Positions 51,311 to 62,697 of a stretch of DNA of 64,000 bases are shown here, one piece after another (the first letter of the stretch is position 1; the number at the start of each line of letters is the position of its first letter). The translations under genes were made by a program, and so were the position numbers. Source of the DNA: Isochrysis galbana (taxonomy: Eukaryota; Haptophyta; Isochrysidales; Isochrysidaceae); NCBI GenBank assembly GCA_018136815.1, contig CM030940.1, positions 1,680,213-1,744,212 of the forward strand, written 5' to 3'. Below the pieces are notes generated by a model. The model was not told the origin of the DNA. It ran no database searches and was given only the letters and a program-made list of their open reading frames with translations.

Positions 51311-52272
51311 ACCCTTTCTCTTTTCTCCTTTCTCCTCCCCCTTTCACCCTTCATTCCTTTGTCTAGGTTTCCGAAGTTGCGGCGCCGGCGTACATTATGC
51401 ACCACAACATGCCCGGTTGCTTAGAGTATGGTTGGGGGCAGACTTGGGCCAACTGAGGAACGACTCTGCGGCGTCTGTCGGGCCGGCGGCGGCTCGTAAG
51501 TGTTGTGTGTGGCCAGGGACCTGGGAGAGTTCCAGGGCATGGCGGGGGACATGCTTTTACTACGGGTTAAGTAGGAGGCCAATGGGGGCCTCGCGCCCCC
51601 CTCTCTCCATCGCAGACACCCCCTGGGTGGGCCTGCACAACCAACCTCAGCCCCTGCCTGCTGGCAGGGGCTGAGCTGACACCAATCTGGCCCAGGCCTT
51701 CGCCGAGCGCGCGCCGCGCGCCGCACGCACTCGCCTGCACTGGCCCTCGCTCGTACTGACCCCCCCCTCACCACTGAGCCACAGACCACCGAGGCCGCCA
51801 GGAGGGCACCCAGGGCCAGCGAGGCGAGCGAGGGAGAGGCAGGAGAGGCCAGGGGCACTGCCCCAGCCTCCACTGCCCCCTGAGCTGCCCTGGCTGGCCC
51901 TCTGGGGGCCCCGAGGGGCCCCCCAGAAGGGGGCCATGGCGCGCGACATGCAGCACACGCCCGTAGGAGAACGAAGAGAACGACGGGAAAAGAACGACAA
52001 AAAAAGGGCACGATCCAGCTCGAGAATAGGTAAGAGAACCGCCTGTTTACGGTATATCAACGGGAGGACACCCCGCGCGGCAAGCGAACACCGCGAAAGT
52101 GCGGCAGCGGACGAAGAAAGGCCGAAGGGCGGGGGCCGAGACCCCCGGGGACAATATAAGATAGTTCAGAAGGCGTTTTACGTTTGTCTGCCACAGGAAC
52201 ACCCAGCAGCAGGTCTGCCCCAGCCCGCCCCTTGCGCTTGGCCTGTCGTAGTGCACGCGGCCCCCCCCCCCG
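51311..52272. mobile_element. Non-LTR-family-like 5' sequence, no intact gene
   Basis: A plus frame starting ATGGGGGCCTCGCGCCCCCCTC near 51578 resembles the family's ATGGGGGGGCACGAGCCCCCC start (7873 and 61541) and soon ends. The CTGGCAGGGGCTGAGCTGAC and GGCCAGGGGCACTGCCCC segments (about 51660-51900) resemble, inverted, 61200-61300. Longer minus-strand frames here are Ala/Pro-rich shadows. Confidence 0.4.
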
Positions 52273-53119
52273 ATACCAAAGACAAAGGAATGAAGGGGGT
52301 AGTGTAAAGGGAGTGAGTGTTCTGGGGTATAGGCGATGGCGTGAGTCGGTACCGTGAGTGCGTGGTCTTTATAGCTAGCGGTAGTAGCCTGAATCTTCAG
52401 ATGTTTTTTTTTTTTTACTACGGGTCCCCTAGCTAGTTGTAGCAGCTAGAGTAATTATCACACTCCCCACAGGCCCAAAGTTAAGTTGTGGTTGCCATGA
52501 AGACGGCCGAGCCCAATCTCAGTATCATGTTCCACCAAGGCAATATAAAACCGACGGTGTTCGTTGGACACGTCGGCTTGACCGCTGCTGCCACCTTGTG
52601 GCGTGTGTGCAGAAGCGTCAAAGAAAAAACTAAGAGTGGGTGCCTGTAGCGCAGATTAGCTGCACAAGGCAGGGATCAATCGACAAGAAAGCCGGCGACG
52701 TCGCAACCATGACAAAAAAACTGGAGTGAGCATGGTGCACACTCGCTTTTGCAGGAGGCTTGCCCGTTGGCGTTGGTGTCACCTTAGACAAGTAGTGGCT
52801 GGCGTAGTGGCAGGACTGACAATAGCAATAGTGGGAGTGTATAGGAGTGGTAACTGCATGAGTGCGAATGGCAACTGCAGCAATACGAAAGGTGTCAATG
52901 AAAGACCTTCGAGGAAAAGTTATGCGTCACACGCAACTGCAAAAAGTGAATGAGACACATTGCCGCTGCTTCATGGACGCTGGGTCGCTTCGGAGGCGCG
53001 TGGCTACGGAGCTGGGAATTCCCGCTTCGTCGAGGGTCCGTGTCGATAAGCGGGCACGAAGTGAAAGCACCTAAGGGCGCATGAACGCGTCGTGGAATTT
53101 TGGGCGGGCCACAACAGTG
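52273..53119. repeat. Dispersed repeat copy (52273-52413) then transporter 3' flank
   Basis: GATACCAAAGACAAAGGAATG (52273) to GAATCTTCAGATGTTTTTTT (52391-52413) repeats the order seen at 45772-45903. From 52440 to 53119 no gene is recognised. This part is AT-richer and probably includes the 3' untranslated region of the transporter gene. Confidence 0.5.
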
Positions 53120-56100
53120 CTAATACAGCGGCCTTGATCGGTCGGCGCGTAGTCCTCGCGGCCGTTCGACACGTTCACGGCTCGAGTCGCGGGGTGGAAG
53201 CCAGTGGCCACTGCCGGAGGATGGCGTCAACGCTCCTGCTAAAGGGGAGCAAGACACCTCGTCGAGGTCATCAGCTGAAGCCGGGGAACGTATGGCTGGT
53301 GCAGCGTTGAGCTCCTCAAACATTGCTCCCCATCGCGCAGCCATGTCGGCGATCGAGCGTTGCCTGCCGATAATGTCGGCTGAAAACTCGCGTAGCCGAA
53401 TGATGGTTGGCTCGAACGGGGCAGTTGTCCCACTGGACGGCACGCTGTTCGCTTGCACGAGAATTGCGGAGTCGGACGCGCAGGTGGTCATCATTGTTGG
53501 AGACGAGGTATCGACTTTCAAAAGTGAGTTGTAGGATTTGGCTCCTGAGCGGGCGCGAACGAGCGCAGTTGTGCTAGGAACTAGGATGGATCCACCCGCT
53601 TGACTAAGATTGGAGCCCAGGTAGGCCGCGCTTGCATCAGCACTGTCCTTGGCGGATGCTTTTTCGGCCGCCAGCTGTGACGCGGCCCTGTCTGGCAGCA
53701 TGTGACTCACCGCGACTTCGGACGCAAGGCATTGCGTGCATTCCGTTGGGCTGTCCGACGACTCCGCTGAGCACGCGCTGTGTTGCTGCGCTCCACCTCT
53801 TGCAAAAGCCCGTCGCAGCCGTGGCCCCTGCGCGGCACGCACGGTCACCTGATCAAAGTTGGCGCCCGACCAGCCTCCTGCAAGCCACAAGCGTGACATG
53901 ATGCGAAGCCGACGCGTGTTGAGCGGCTCTTGTAGTAGCGCAATCCGTTGTAACCTAATCAGAGTGTGCGGGTGCGAGGCGTAGAGCGTCTTGATGCAGT
54001 CGTGGCCGAGTGCAAGCACCCAAGTACGCTCGATTGCCAGTACCGAATATCCGCACGGCGCGCGCGTAAGCAGCGACGTGGCGCCGACTAAGGCGCCGTG
54101 CTGCCCTGTATGCAACGCCTGGATGGGTCCTCCAACGTGGCCAACCTCGACCTCGACCATCACAGATCCGTACCCGGGCGCGACGAAGAACATGGCGTCG
54201 CATAGCTGTCCCTGCTCGCAAAGCATCGCGTTAGGCTCGTACGCGCGCCAGGTGCCAACACGCGCGAGCAGCGCCGCGTCGCTCTCCGCGTGGTGCCGGG
54301 AATGAAGCAGTGGGGTCAGTACGGACGCGTCCGGGACTCCAATTGACTCGAAGTTCTCGGGTTCTACTGCGCTGGCGCCACAGCTGTCTTCGCTTGAGCG
54401 ATGCGCACGATCTGGCAGCACGGGTGCAGATGGCACCGCACAGCGCGCCAGCGCGGCATCGTCACCAATATGGGTCTCGAGACCATGCGATGGTATCGCC
54501 TCTGAAGGCGCGCCCTCATCGGTGGAAATTTCCTGGCAGCTCGATCCGTACGGCATTGGGATGGTCGGCGTGCCCACGCGCGATGGAGATGAACGATTGC
54601 CTTGCTCCTCGGTCGGCCCGTGCTCGGCTGAAGGGCTGGAAGTCTGCCTCATGCCAGCAGCCTCAAAGAGATTGCGATGTGTTTGCGCGTGCAACAGATG
54701 GGCGGGCGACACCGGCACCCGGCTCTCTTGAGACGTCGAGGGCAAGCCAAGCGGCATAGATTTGTGACGAACCAGGATGCGCGGGGGCTCTAGCTCCTGC
54801 TCGGGCACCTTCAGCAACCCGGCAGGCCGCCGACGCCGCGAAGAAACGAAGTGCGCTCTGCCTGATGCCTCACGCTTCGGGACGAACGACTCCGGTAGGA
54901 GCCCTTCCTGCCGGGCCTCTTCCACCGCCCCATGCGCCTCGTCGAGGTGGGCTAGTGCGCCTTCCTCACAGTCAATGGTGTTGTGGCCCGTCCCCTCATA
55001 GCTGGCACTACTGTTTGCCTTGGCGACGGATCCATCTTGCGGAAGCGTTGACGACTCCATCCCGCCCCTTGTTGCAAGACTGGAGGTGTCGAGTGACATC
55101 GTGTCTGCAGCGCCCGTCGCGCAGGGCTCGTCCAAAGCACACGCAGCGGGAGCAATGGACCCAGCTGGCTCCAAGGCGGCCGGCGCCGACGAGGTGGAGC
55201 ACATAGACCCTCGACTGTCCTCAACGCTGAGCGAGCTCCAGGTGGACTGGGGAGGGCGCAAGGACTGTTTGGGGGTAGGATTCGCAGCGTCCATGTTTGT
55301 CGGCAGGCGCTCATTCATTGCAAAAATGTCTTCGCACGTGGCGACTGACGGAAGCAATTCCGAGTGAACAAGCCAAGCATTGGGATTCTCCGCGTCATAT
55401 GGCGGTGGAGCTGCCGGCAAGGATTTGGAACTCCCTGCATCATGCGGTGGCGGAGCGCCTGGCGAGGCATGGACCAGAGCGCGCGTGGCGGAAAAGGGCA
55501 CGTCGGCGGGCGCCTCGGCCGGCGATGGACCGTCGGCGGGTGCGGCTGTTTCAGTAGGGTGCGATGGAAACTGCGATGACGCACACGCACAGTTTGGCGA
55601 CGACCGAGCCGCCTGCTCAGACACAAGCTCATCGATGTTGATTTCCTCCAGTATTGTGGACGAGGGCTGATGAGTTGGCGGGAAAAAGCGCTCACCAACC
55701 GGCCGCCCTGCCGAGTCGAGCACCAATAGCGAGTTGGAGGAGCCCGCTCGCGAGCCAAGCCCGCCGGGCAGGCGAAAGCTCTGCATGTTCTCCGGGGCGG
55801 CAGCGGGGCTGCTCTCCAGCCAGCCTATGGACACCTCGGACCACGTGGGCGAGGATGAGCCGACGTAAGTCCCGGAGGAACCTTGCATGATTTGTGCTTG
55901 TCCCCAGTGGACCGAGAACGCCGTGACCCGGGATGGCTGACCTGGCGGAGACGCGTCTCCGCCAGAACCGGTTGTTGTCTCATCTCCTGCGGCCGCGGCC
56001 GAGGTGTTCGCGGGCCGTGTGGCCTGGTACGACAAGCCCGCCGCGTCACTCAGGAGGTGGGCTGGCGATCCTTCTCCGGGCGTGTCAAGCTTGCGGGACC

Positions 56101-58665
56101 GCGGGTTGATCGGACTCATTGGGCTCAGAGGAACGGCGGGGTGGACGGCGCTGAGCGTGGGCGTGCTGCTGGCTAAGGGTGGATGAGGCGGGAGAGCAGC
56201 GCAAAGTCTAGGGGAGGCCGCAACGGAGGCGAGACTCGACTGCGGCATAGAAGGCGGAACCGTCGGGCGGACCGAGGGCATGGGCTCATTGCGCGGGAAT
56301 AGGCCGCTGCGCTCGAGGAGCCGCTCCTCGCAGAACTCGACGGCGTCGCGCGTGTTCTGAAAGAAGCGGGAGCCCGCGCCCTGTCCGTGCGCATGCAGCA
56401 GCTGCGCATCGTTGGGACCGATGGCCGCGTACACTAGCCGGATCGAGTGAGCGGTGCACACGCGCGCGAACTTTTGAAGCAGTGCGGCTGCCGTCTCGTT
56501 CAGCCCCTGCACTGCGGTGAAGTCAAGCACCAAGAAGTCCGGTCGATGGGGGACGAAGGAGAGGATGTCGGGAGCAGGCTCGGGGTCGTTGCCGTCGCCA
56601 CCCGACGGCTTAGCGCCACCACCGGGCAGTGGGCCGACCTTGGCGGAGCGTTTGAGTTTCGCGCGCTCCGCCTCGCGCCTGGGGGCAGGCTCCGCAGATT
56701 CTAGCGCGACCACCGCCTGCTGAAGGTACTTGATGAGCTTCACGATAGTTCCCTCGAATAGGTATCCTTCGAGCCCGACAATGTGTACACGCTCGCCTTG
56801 CTGGCGCAGGTAGGCGGCCTCGGCGGCCGAGCGACGCAGTATGGACGAGTGCGAGGACATCGACACATGGTACTTGAGGACGGATAGGCGCGAGAAGCGC
56901 CCGACGAGCAGTAGCGCGGCGACGAGGATGCCGCCGAAGATGGTCGGCACCATACCATAGACGGAGGAGAAGAGCGTCATCGCCAGCACGAGTAGATGAG
57001 AGAGTGGCGTCATCCGTACGTGCGGCACCACCCAGACCCACTCAATTAGCATCACAACCCCGATGGACATAAGGACGCCGCCGAGCAGGAATCGAGGCAG
57101 CACGTTAGTGAGCGGATAAGCCGAAATCCACAGGATGACAAGCATCGCCGCTTGCATCACACCTACCAACGGCCCGTCGGAGCCCACCTCACGGTTGAGC
57201 GACACGAGGCCGGGCGAGTGTGAGCCAATGAGGCCGCCCGTCGCGCCGACGGCTAGATTGCATAGCCCGGTGATCCTGACCTCGCGATCCGGGTCGAGGT
57301 TAGCCTGCGAGAGGGTGCATCGGCGGCGGGAACACGGTGGGTTGTGACGTGGGCGTCCATCGGCCGCGAGCAAGCAAGCGGTGAGTAAGCACATCAATCC
57401 TCCGCGGAATCCACGAGTACCTGCGCGGCCGAGTCGATCGCCGAAACCCTCAGCACGAGCGAGATGGTCAGGATGGTGATCGTGCCAAAGACCTCGCCCG
57501 AATGAGGTAGCAGCGCACTCCACGTGATGCGGGAGAGATCGAGCCTTCTCCAGATGTCGAGCGGGCCGATTGGCTGCGAAATGGGGAAGAGGAAGCCGCG
57601 TACGCGCAACTCGGACCGCGCGATGCGCAAGAAGGTGGTCGGCGCGTAGAAGAGCAGCAGTGCTGCCGCCATCGTCGACATGAAGAGCAGGTTAGCGGGC
57701 ACGCGGACGCGACGCAGCACAAGCAGCACGATGACCAGCCCGAGCGCCGCGCTAAACTCGTAAGGCACGTCGTTGGCCGCCTCGACGAGGTCGGCTAGAC
57801 GGTCGAGATTGTGGCCAACAGCAACAACGAGGCCACCCTTGACTATCGAGGCGCCGACCATCCCGAGGAAGCCGGCGATGATGGGGAAGGGGAGGTACTG
57901 CACGAGATCAGCGGCGTGGTAGGAGCCAACCAGCATGTACACCGCGCCCATCAGGATCGTCATCAGCAGCACCGACGCGATGGCCGTCGGTTCGCGCGTC
58001 TCGTCGGTGCAATCAGGGTGATTGAAGGCGGCGCGTAGCCACAGGTTGGTGTACAGCGCGACCGAGGCATCACCCGAGGAGATGGTGAGGGAGCAGCCTG
58101 ACTTGAGCGCGAGGAAGATTCCTGTGGCGCCCGCCGAGTAGAGCTGCATCGCGACAAGCAGCTGCGGGTCGACCGACGTGCCCTCGACCATTAGGAGACC
58201 GTACGTGGCGCATGTCGCAAAGTTGAGCACGACAATCGGCACTGAGCCGGTCAACGGACCGAGCAATGCAGAGCACGACGCGCCCGCGCGGCCGAGTATC
58301 AAGCGGAAACCACCGGCTGAGCTTGCAACGTGCCCCCTCCCGCCGCTCTCGCCCTTCCCCAGTCTCGCATAGTGCGAGAGCCCCGCGCATCGCGATGGCT
58401 CCGCCAGCTCCGCCTCATCGCACTCTGCCTCCGACTGGTCGGACGAGGAGAAGGTGCCCTCCTCGTTGGCCTCGAGAAGCGAAGACGAGCTCGACGATGT
58501 GGCGCGCCGCGCCCTTGCGCCAGAGAGAGAGGAGTGGCTGGTGTGGCCGAGGGAGAGGCCAAAGGCGGGAATGTCTGAGCCACCGTGGATGCCTAGGCGG
58601 GAGGACCAGACGCTCGAGAGGGTCTGTGGGATGGGACGACGAGAGGAGGGAGAGCTCGTCTGCAT
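53120..58665 (-). CDS. SulP/SLC26 family transporter with STAS and cyclic-nucleotide-fold domains
   Basis: Two exons, 58665-57421 and 57304-53120, join in phase 0 across a 116-nt intron (AAQ|ANLDPDREV), giving 1809 aa. After an acidic cytoplasmic N-terminus (about 130 residues) there is a SulP-type membrane domain spanning both exons (PLTGSVPIVVLNFATCATYGLL, YLPFPIIAGFLGMVGASI, then VRITGLCNLAVGATGGLIGSHS). A STAS domain follows at about 595-770 (VHIVGLEGYLFEGTIVKLI, then DFLVLDFTAVQGLNETAAALL) with a charged insertion. A 600-residue Ser/Pro-rich linker leads to a cyclic-nucleotide-binding-type barrel at about 1420-1530 (EPNAMLCEQGQLCDAMFFVA, then GALVGATSLLTRAPCGYSVLA). The usual phosphate-binding Arg pattern (GELALLxxxPRxA) is not kept, so it may not bind cNMP. 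The SulP-STAS-CNBD order matches the fungal YGR125W/Vsb1-like group. The transported substrate is unknown. Confidence 0.85.
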
Positions 58666-58699
58666 GGTGGGGGGAGACGATCACTCGGACGACCCACTT

Positions 58700-58743
58700 T
58701 GCCTGGCCTTCCCCCTTTCCGCCCCCCCCCCCTCCTCCGCCCC

Positions 58744-58778
<35 letters not shown>

Positions 58779-59240
58779 TCCCTCTCTCTCTCTCTCTCTC
58801 CCCCCCCCCCCCCCTTTCCTCCCCGTTCTCCCTTCTGTCTCTCTTCTCACCTTCTCTCCCTCTCTTCTCTCTCTCCCCCCCCATCCCCTCTCCCTCTCTC
58901 TCCTTCTCGCATGATTCCTCCCTCCCTTTCCCTCCTACAGTAGCCCTCTCTCTTCTCTCCCTCTCTCTTTCTCCAGCCTCCAACCGTCTCTCCCGCGCGT
59001 AATATTTTACTACTCTTCGCTCTCCCAAAGCATAACTCAACCTATTTTCTCCCTCTCCTCGTCTCCCATCTCTCTCTCTCTCTCTCGGCTCGCGTCTCCA
59101 AATTTCCATCGACTTCTCTTATATCTCTGTCCTCCCTCTCGCGCGTCCTCCCTCTCGCGCTCTCCTCTCCTTCTCCTCTACTCTCATCCTCTCTTTCTCT
59201 CTCTCTCTTCTCCTCTTTCTCCTCATTCCTCCGGGGGCAG
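58700..59240. repeat. CT/C-rich tract upstream of the transporter
   Basis: (CT)n at 58748-58800, C runs at 58724-58733 and 58800-58814, and further CT-rich DNA to about 59225. In the sense orientation of the minus-strand gene this is a purine-rich leader. Frames through it are low-complexity. Confidence 0.9.
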
Positions 59241-59734
59241 TGGTGGAAAGGCACAGAACTGGACTCGTGCTCTCGCATCTAAAATAAAACGTGCGTCTCT
59301 ACTATTCAATTTCCCGATTTCCCCGGGGTCTCTTGTTACTTGTTAGCCCCGCGTTCAGAATTGTTTTGTAGTCTTGTAGATCATCTTGTTGGCTAGCATC
59401 CCCAGCCACGTACACGTACACCGGACGAGCCATGCACCAACCGCGCACACCCCCATCGCGGGGTACGGGCCTCGTTGCCGATGAGGCACGGTCCCTCAGC
59501 ACCAGCACTAGGTTTATACTGCCACAACACAAGAAAATCTATAATAGGGCGGTAGGGCGGTCAAGCGGTCAAACAAAAAAAACTTCTCAATATCCTCGCC
59601 GCGCGCGCGACACTGCACCTTAACAATTAAAAAAACCTTCTAATATTCTTACCGCACTCGCGGCGAATGGAACCACTACGACCTACTACACATAGTTAGT
59701 ACGTAGCGCGCATACTTTCTACACCCCCACTCCC
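59241..59734. other. Spacer with dispersed repeat copies
   Basis: It contains half of the family box (CTAGGTTTATACT at about 59509-59521). It also has two copies of the AACTTCTCAATATCCTCGCC / AACCTTCTAATATTCTTACC motif (59580 and 59630). No gene is recognised. Confidence 0.5.
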
Positions 59735-60030
59735 CCGGCCCTTCTCCCCCCGCCATCAGGCGGCTCCCCCCGTGCACTACTAGGGGGATAGGGGTGAAGG
59801 GCTTAGATATGGTCCGGTGGGCCGCGCCCCCCCCCCCGGTGATCTTTCCCCCCCTTCCTCCTGTGTCTCCGAGTGGGCGGCGGCTTCAGTCCCGACTTAT
59901 CCTGTAAACGGGAGCGGGACTTACCAATTTTTCGGTGGGCGGAGCTCTCGCTCCGCCCATCCCCTTCTCCGCGCTCTCTCTCCCCTCTCCTGCGGCACGC
60001 GCGATGGCGCGCCTGCGGCAGGCCTCTAGC
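59735..60030 (-). repeat. Second copy of the dispersed repeat at 50970-51310
   Basis: The blocks match in complement and reverse order: CCGCCATCAGGCGGCTCCCCCC, GGGGATAGGGGTGAAGGGCTTAGATATG, a C run with GGTGATCTTTCC, TGTAAACGGGAGCGGGACTTACC, GAGCTCTCGCTCCGCCC and CGCGCGATGGCGCGCCTGCGGCAGGCC. Confidence 0.75.
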
Positions 60031-60089
60031 TGCCCTCTGGCGACCGGCCTCGGACAACGTTCAGACAGCGGCCAGCCGCGGTTACTTCA

Positions 60090-60491
60090 TCCACCCTCAC
60101 CGCTCGCCGCCAACAAGCAAGCGATAGGCTCGCTCGTCAAGCATCGGAATCTTCGGAGTCGATTACCTCCTCGTATCTCGATGTGGGCGTGCCTCATGCC
60201 GACGAATTACGTCAAGCGCTCTCTACCGACGATTTCGCTAGCTCGATCCTTTCTGAAGTCGAGTCGATCCTTCCGAAAGCTTCCTCTTCGATTGACTCTA
60301 GCTCGTCGTCGAAGAAAAGTTCCCGATTCCTCCTTCGCGATGGCCTACTCTACTACCGCTCCTCAGAAGCGGAAGAGGCTCCTCTTCGCTTCGTGACACG
60401 TACCTCCGCGCCTACCATGACCACCTTGGTCACCCAGGTGCGACAAGGATGTCTACCCTACTTCGTACTCGAGTGTACTGACCGGGTGTAG
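60090..60491 (+). pseudogene. Ty3/gypsy integrase zinc-binding (H2C2) region, frameshifted
   Basis: The plus frame reads ADELRQALSTDDFASSILSEV then SRFLLRDGLLYYRSSE, the block that precedes the gypsy integrase zinc finger (xFxxxDGLLYxR). Near 60390 the homology moves by one base into the frame TYLRAYHDHLGHPGATRMST, which contains the H-x-x-x-H of the H2C2 finger. It then reaches RVY followed by TGA at the position of the conserved Trp (60478-60480) and PGV. One frameshift and one nonsense change therefore make this a dead fragment. Confidence 0.75.
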
Positions 60492-60499
60492 GAAGAGGC

Positions 60500-61566
60500 A
60501 GGCTGGGCCGTTCAAGCAGACGCCCGGGATTTTTTTATGCGGGTGGAGATGGCAGCGCTACCGGGCGGGCGAATCAGGCGTGCCTGTGGGGAGAGGGAGA
60601 GGGATGGGTCAGCATGGCATTGTGCTCCTGGCAGGCCATCAGGCGTGCCAGGAGAGTGGGTGGTTCCTCTCCCATGGCAGGGGAGGAGTGGAAATAAATA
60701 AAATAATTAATGTTATATCCTAGCCAACCCCACTAGCTAATTGGACACAACTTTTCCGTCCCGGAATCCCGCCATGCCTGACGAGCCAAGTGTCCGAGTG
60801 CTACCGGGGGGAAGGGGCACTGCCCCCTCCCCTCGATATTTGTCCTCCCCCCAGTGCACGCACCGACCCCGCGCACCCCAGCACGTCCTCTCCTCGAGTC
60901 CACGCTGGGGGAAAACCCCTTTCGGGTAAAAACAAAGCAGGGAAGGGGGGGCACTCGTGAATAGGGGCCCAGGAGCGCTAATCTCTCCTCGCCGAAGCGA
61001 GTGGCCGCGGCGAGCCGCGGCCCTTCCCTCCTGGCTCTGGCGCCCCCATCTTCTCTTACCCAAACGGGGCGAGAAGACACGTATCTGCCGGAGGGGAGAG
61101 CTGCCGCTCCCCCCTCCCCTCCCTCTTCCCTTTTCCTCCTCTCTTCCCTGCGGCGGGGGCCCATGGCGCGCGCCTGCGGCCCCTCTTCAGGTCCCCAGGA
61201 GGCCGGCAGGGGCCTGGGAGCGCAGCTCAGGGGGCAGGTGAGGCTGGGGCATGGCCCTGGCCCCTCCTGCCTCTCCCTCGCTGGCTCTCGAGCCCTTGCC
61301 AGTCGATTGGAGCTGGCTGGGGGGTCCTGATCAGGGGGGCCCAGGGGGAGGAGGGGCTGGTCAGAGGGATGGGCAGGCCACGACGGGCCAGGGCGGGCGA
61401 GTCAGGCGGGCCTGTGGGGAGAGGAATGGGTCAGCAGGGCTGTGTGCTCCTGGCAGGCCATCAGGCGTGCCAGGAGAGTGGGTGGTTCCTCTCCCATGGC
61501 AAGGGAGGAGTGGAGAGAGAGGGGGGCTCGTGCCCCCCCATGGGCGAACCAAGTATAAACTTAGTT
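60500..61566 (-). mobile_element. Two partial copies of a non-LTR family 5' region
   Basis: On the minus strand the box AACTAAGTTTATACTTGG (61566-61549) precedes ATG 61541 (MGGHEPPSLSTPPLPWERNHP). A segment of about 140 bp at 61380-61515 is repeated directly at 60560-60690 (GGCGGGCGARTCAGGCG through CTCCCATGGC). The material between (60700-61340) has no recognisable gene. The box and ATG arrangement match 7848-7925. Confidence 0.55.
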
Positions 61567-61648
61567 GAGGTAGAGGGTAGAGGAGACCATCCCAGCGATA
61601 CGGAGCATAGGCGATAGGCAATGGCGGCGAAAGCGCGGGCCCGGACGG

Positions 61649-61714
61649 CTGACGGATCCGAGGTTACCACTGCCTCGGATGGGAACGGAGGGAACGGAAG
61701 GGAAGCGGCGAGAG
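61649..61714. repeat. 66-bp exact direct repeat, copy 1
   Basis: Identical to 62523-62588 (CTGACGGATCCGAGGTTACC at the start, GGAAGCGGCGAGAG at the end). The two copies bracket the RNase H part of the gypsy derivative. Confidence 0.92.
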
Positions 61715-62522
61715 CACAGGCGGCGATGGTCTAGGCCGGAAGCGGGCAACGCGCCGGTGACGGCCAAGGCAAGTGCGCGACAATCATCGTCGTCGTCTTG
61801 CGCTTTCCGCAGCACCGCGATAGTTGGAGTGCCGGTGTCCAAGTAGGAGAGATTAATTGAGTCTCTGGTGGTGGCGGCCAGCCTTTCGGAACGCTCCTGG
61901 GATTGGAGGCTATGGGCGGTGGCGGTACGCTGACTCGGAGGAATAGCGGCCACGGTGGTCGCAGCAGCTATCGGCTGCTTCCCCCCTTGCTGAGAATCGG
62001 ACCCCACTAGGGTCCTCTCGTCCGCCGCGACCAATCGCGAGACGCCATCAGCGTCTTTGTGATTAGCCCCGGGTTTGTGCTCGACAGTGAAGCGATATTC
62101 AGAGAGTTTGAGGTTCCAACGCATCAAGCGGGAAGCTGGACCTCCTTGCACCGTGTCGCGCATGGTATGGAGCCATCGCAACGCTTGGTGGTCGATAACG
62201 AGCCGAAAGTGACGGCCCCACAAGTAGGGGCGCCAATTGCGAATACTCTCGAGCGCCGCCAGAAGCTCCACCTCGGTGGTGGTCCAATGGCGCTCATGCC
62301 CGCTCTCCACAGCATCGGAGGGCGATGGGGGTGGTGATGGAGGCGCGGCGCCGGCCTCAAATGGGTGAAAGACGGCGGTAGCCGCGAGCTCGGCCTCTGA
62401 GGAGGCGCGGTCTTCGGGAGTGGTGGTGGGCAGAGCGGGCAGGAGGCCCGCTTCTGCAGGAGGAGGGGCCTTGGGCCCCTTTGGCGGGTCCGGCGCGGGA
62501 CGCGTCGACTGGGATTCTTCAC

Positions 62523-62588
62523 CTGACGGATCCGAGGTTACCACTGCCTCGGATGGGAACGGAGGGAACGGAAGGGAAGCGGCGAGAG
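62523..62588. repeat. 66-bp exact direct repeat, copy 2
   Basis: This copy lies within the gag-like coding part, where it encodes SLPFPPFPSEAVVTSDPS on the minus strand. Copy 1 lies in the C-terminal part of the same ORF in another frame. Confidence 0.92.
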
Positions 62589-62697
62589 GCGCGGCGGAAG
62601 TTGGGGAGTGGCCAATGACGGGCTGGACCACCTCCTCAGCAGAGAAAGGCGGGAGGACGGGCTTGGGCGAGGGCGAGCGCGACGACGGAGCGGACAT

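Larger units (their letters stand above)
61561..62697 (-). mobile_element. Ty3/gypsy deletion derivative: gag start fused to RNase H
   Basis: One open frame of 378 codons begins MSAPSSRSPSPKPVLPPFSAEE, a relative of the gag-like starts at 23934 and 40260. After a Pro-rich region of about 130 residues it passes directly into gypsy RNase H: TTEVELLAALESIRNWRPYLWG, IDHQALRWLHTM, RWNLKLSEYRFTVEHKPGANH and DADGVSRLVA. These include the E, second D and last D of the active site; the first D is missing. Protease, RT and integrase are absent. The junction is in frame. Confidence 0.82.

Noticed and set aside
51421..52011. Minus-strand ORF with a hydrophobic N-terminus (MPFFCRSFPVVLFVLL)
   Set aside because: It overlaps repeat-family sequence and its Ala/Pro/Arg composition follows from the opposite-strand repeats. 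No domain is visible.
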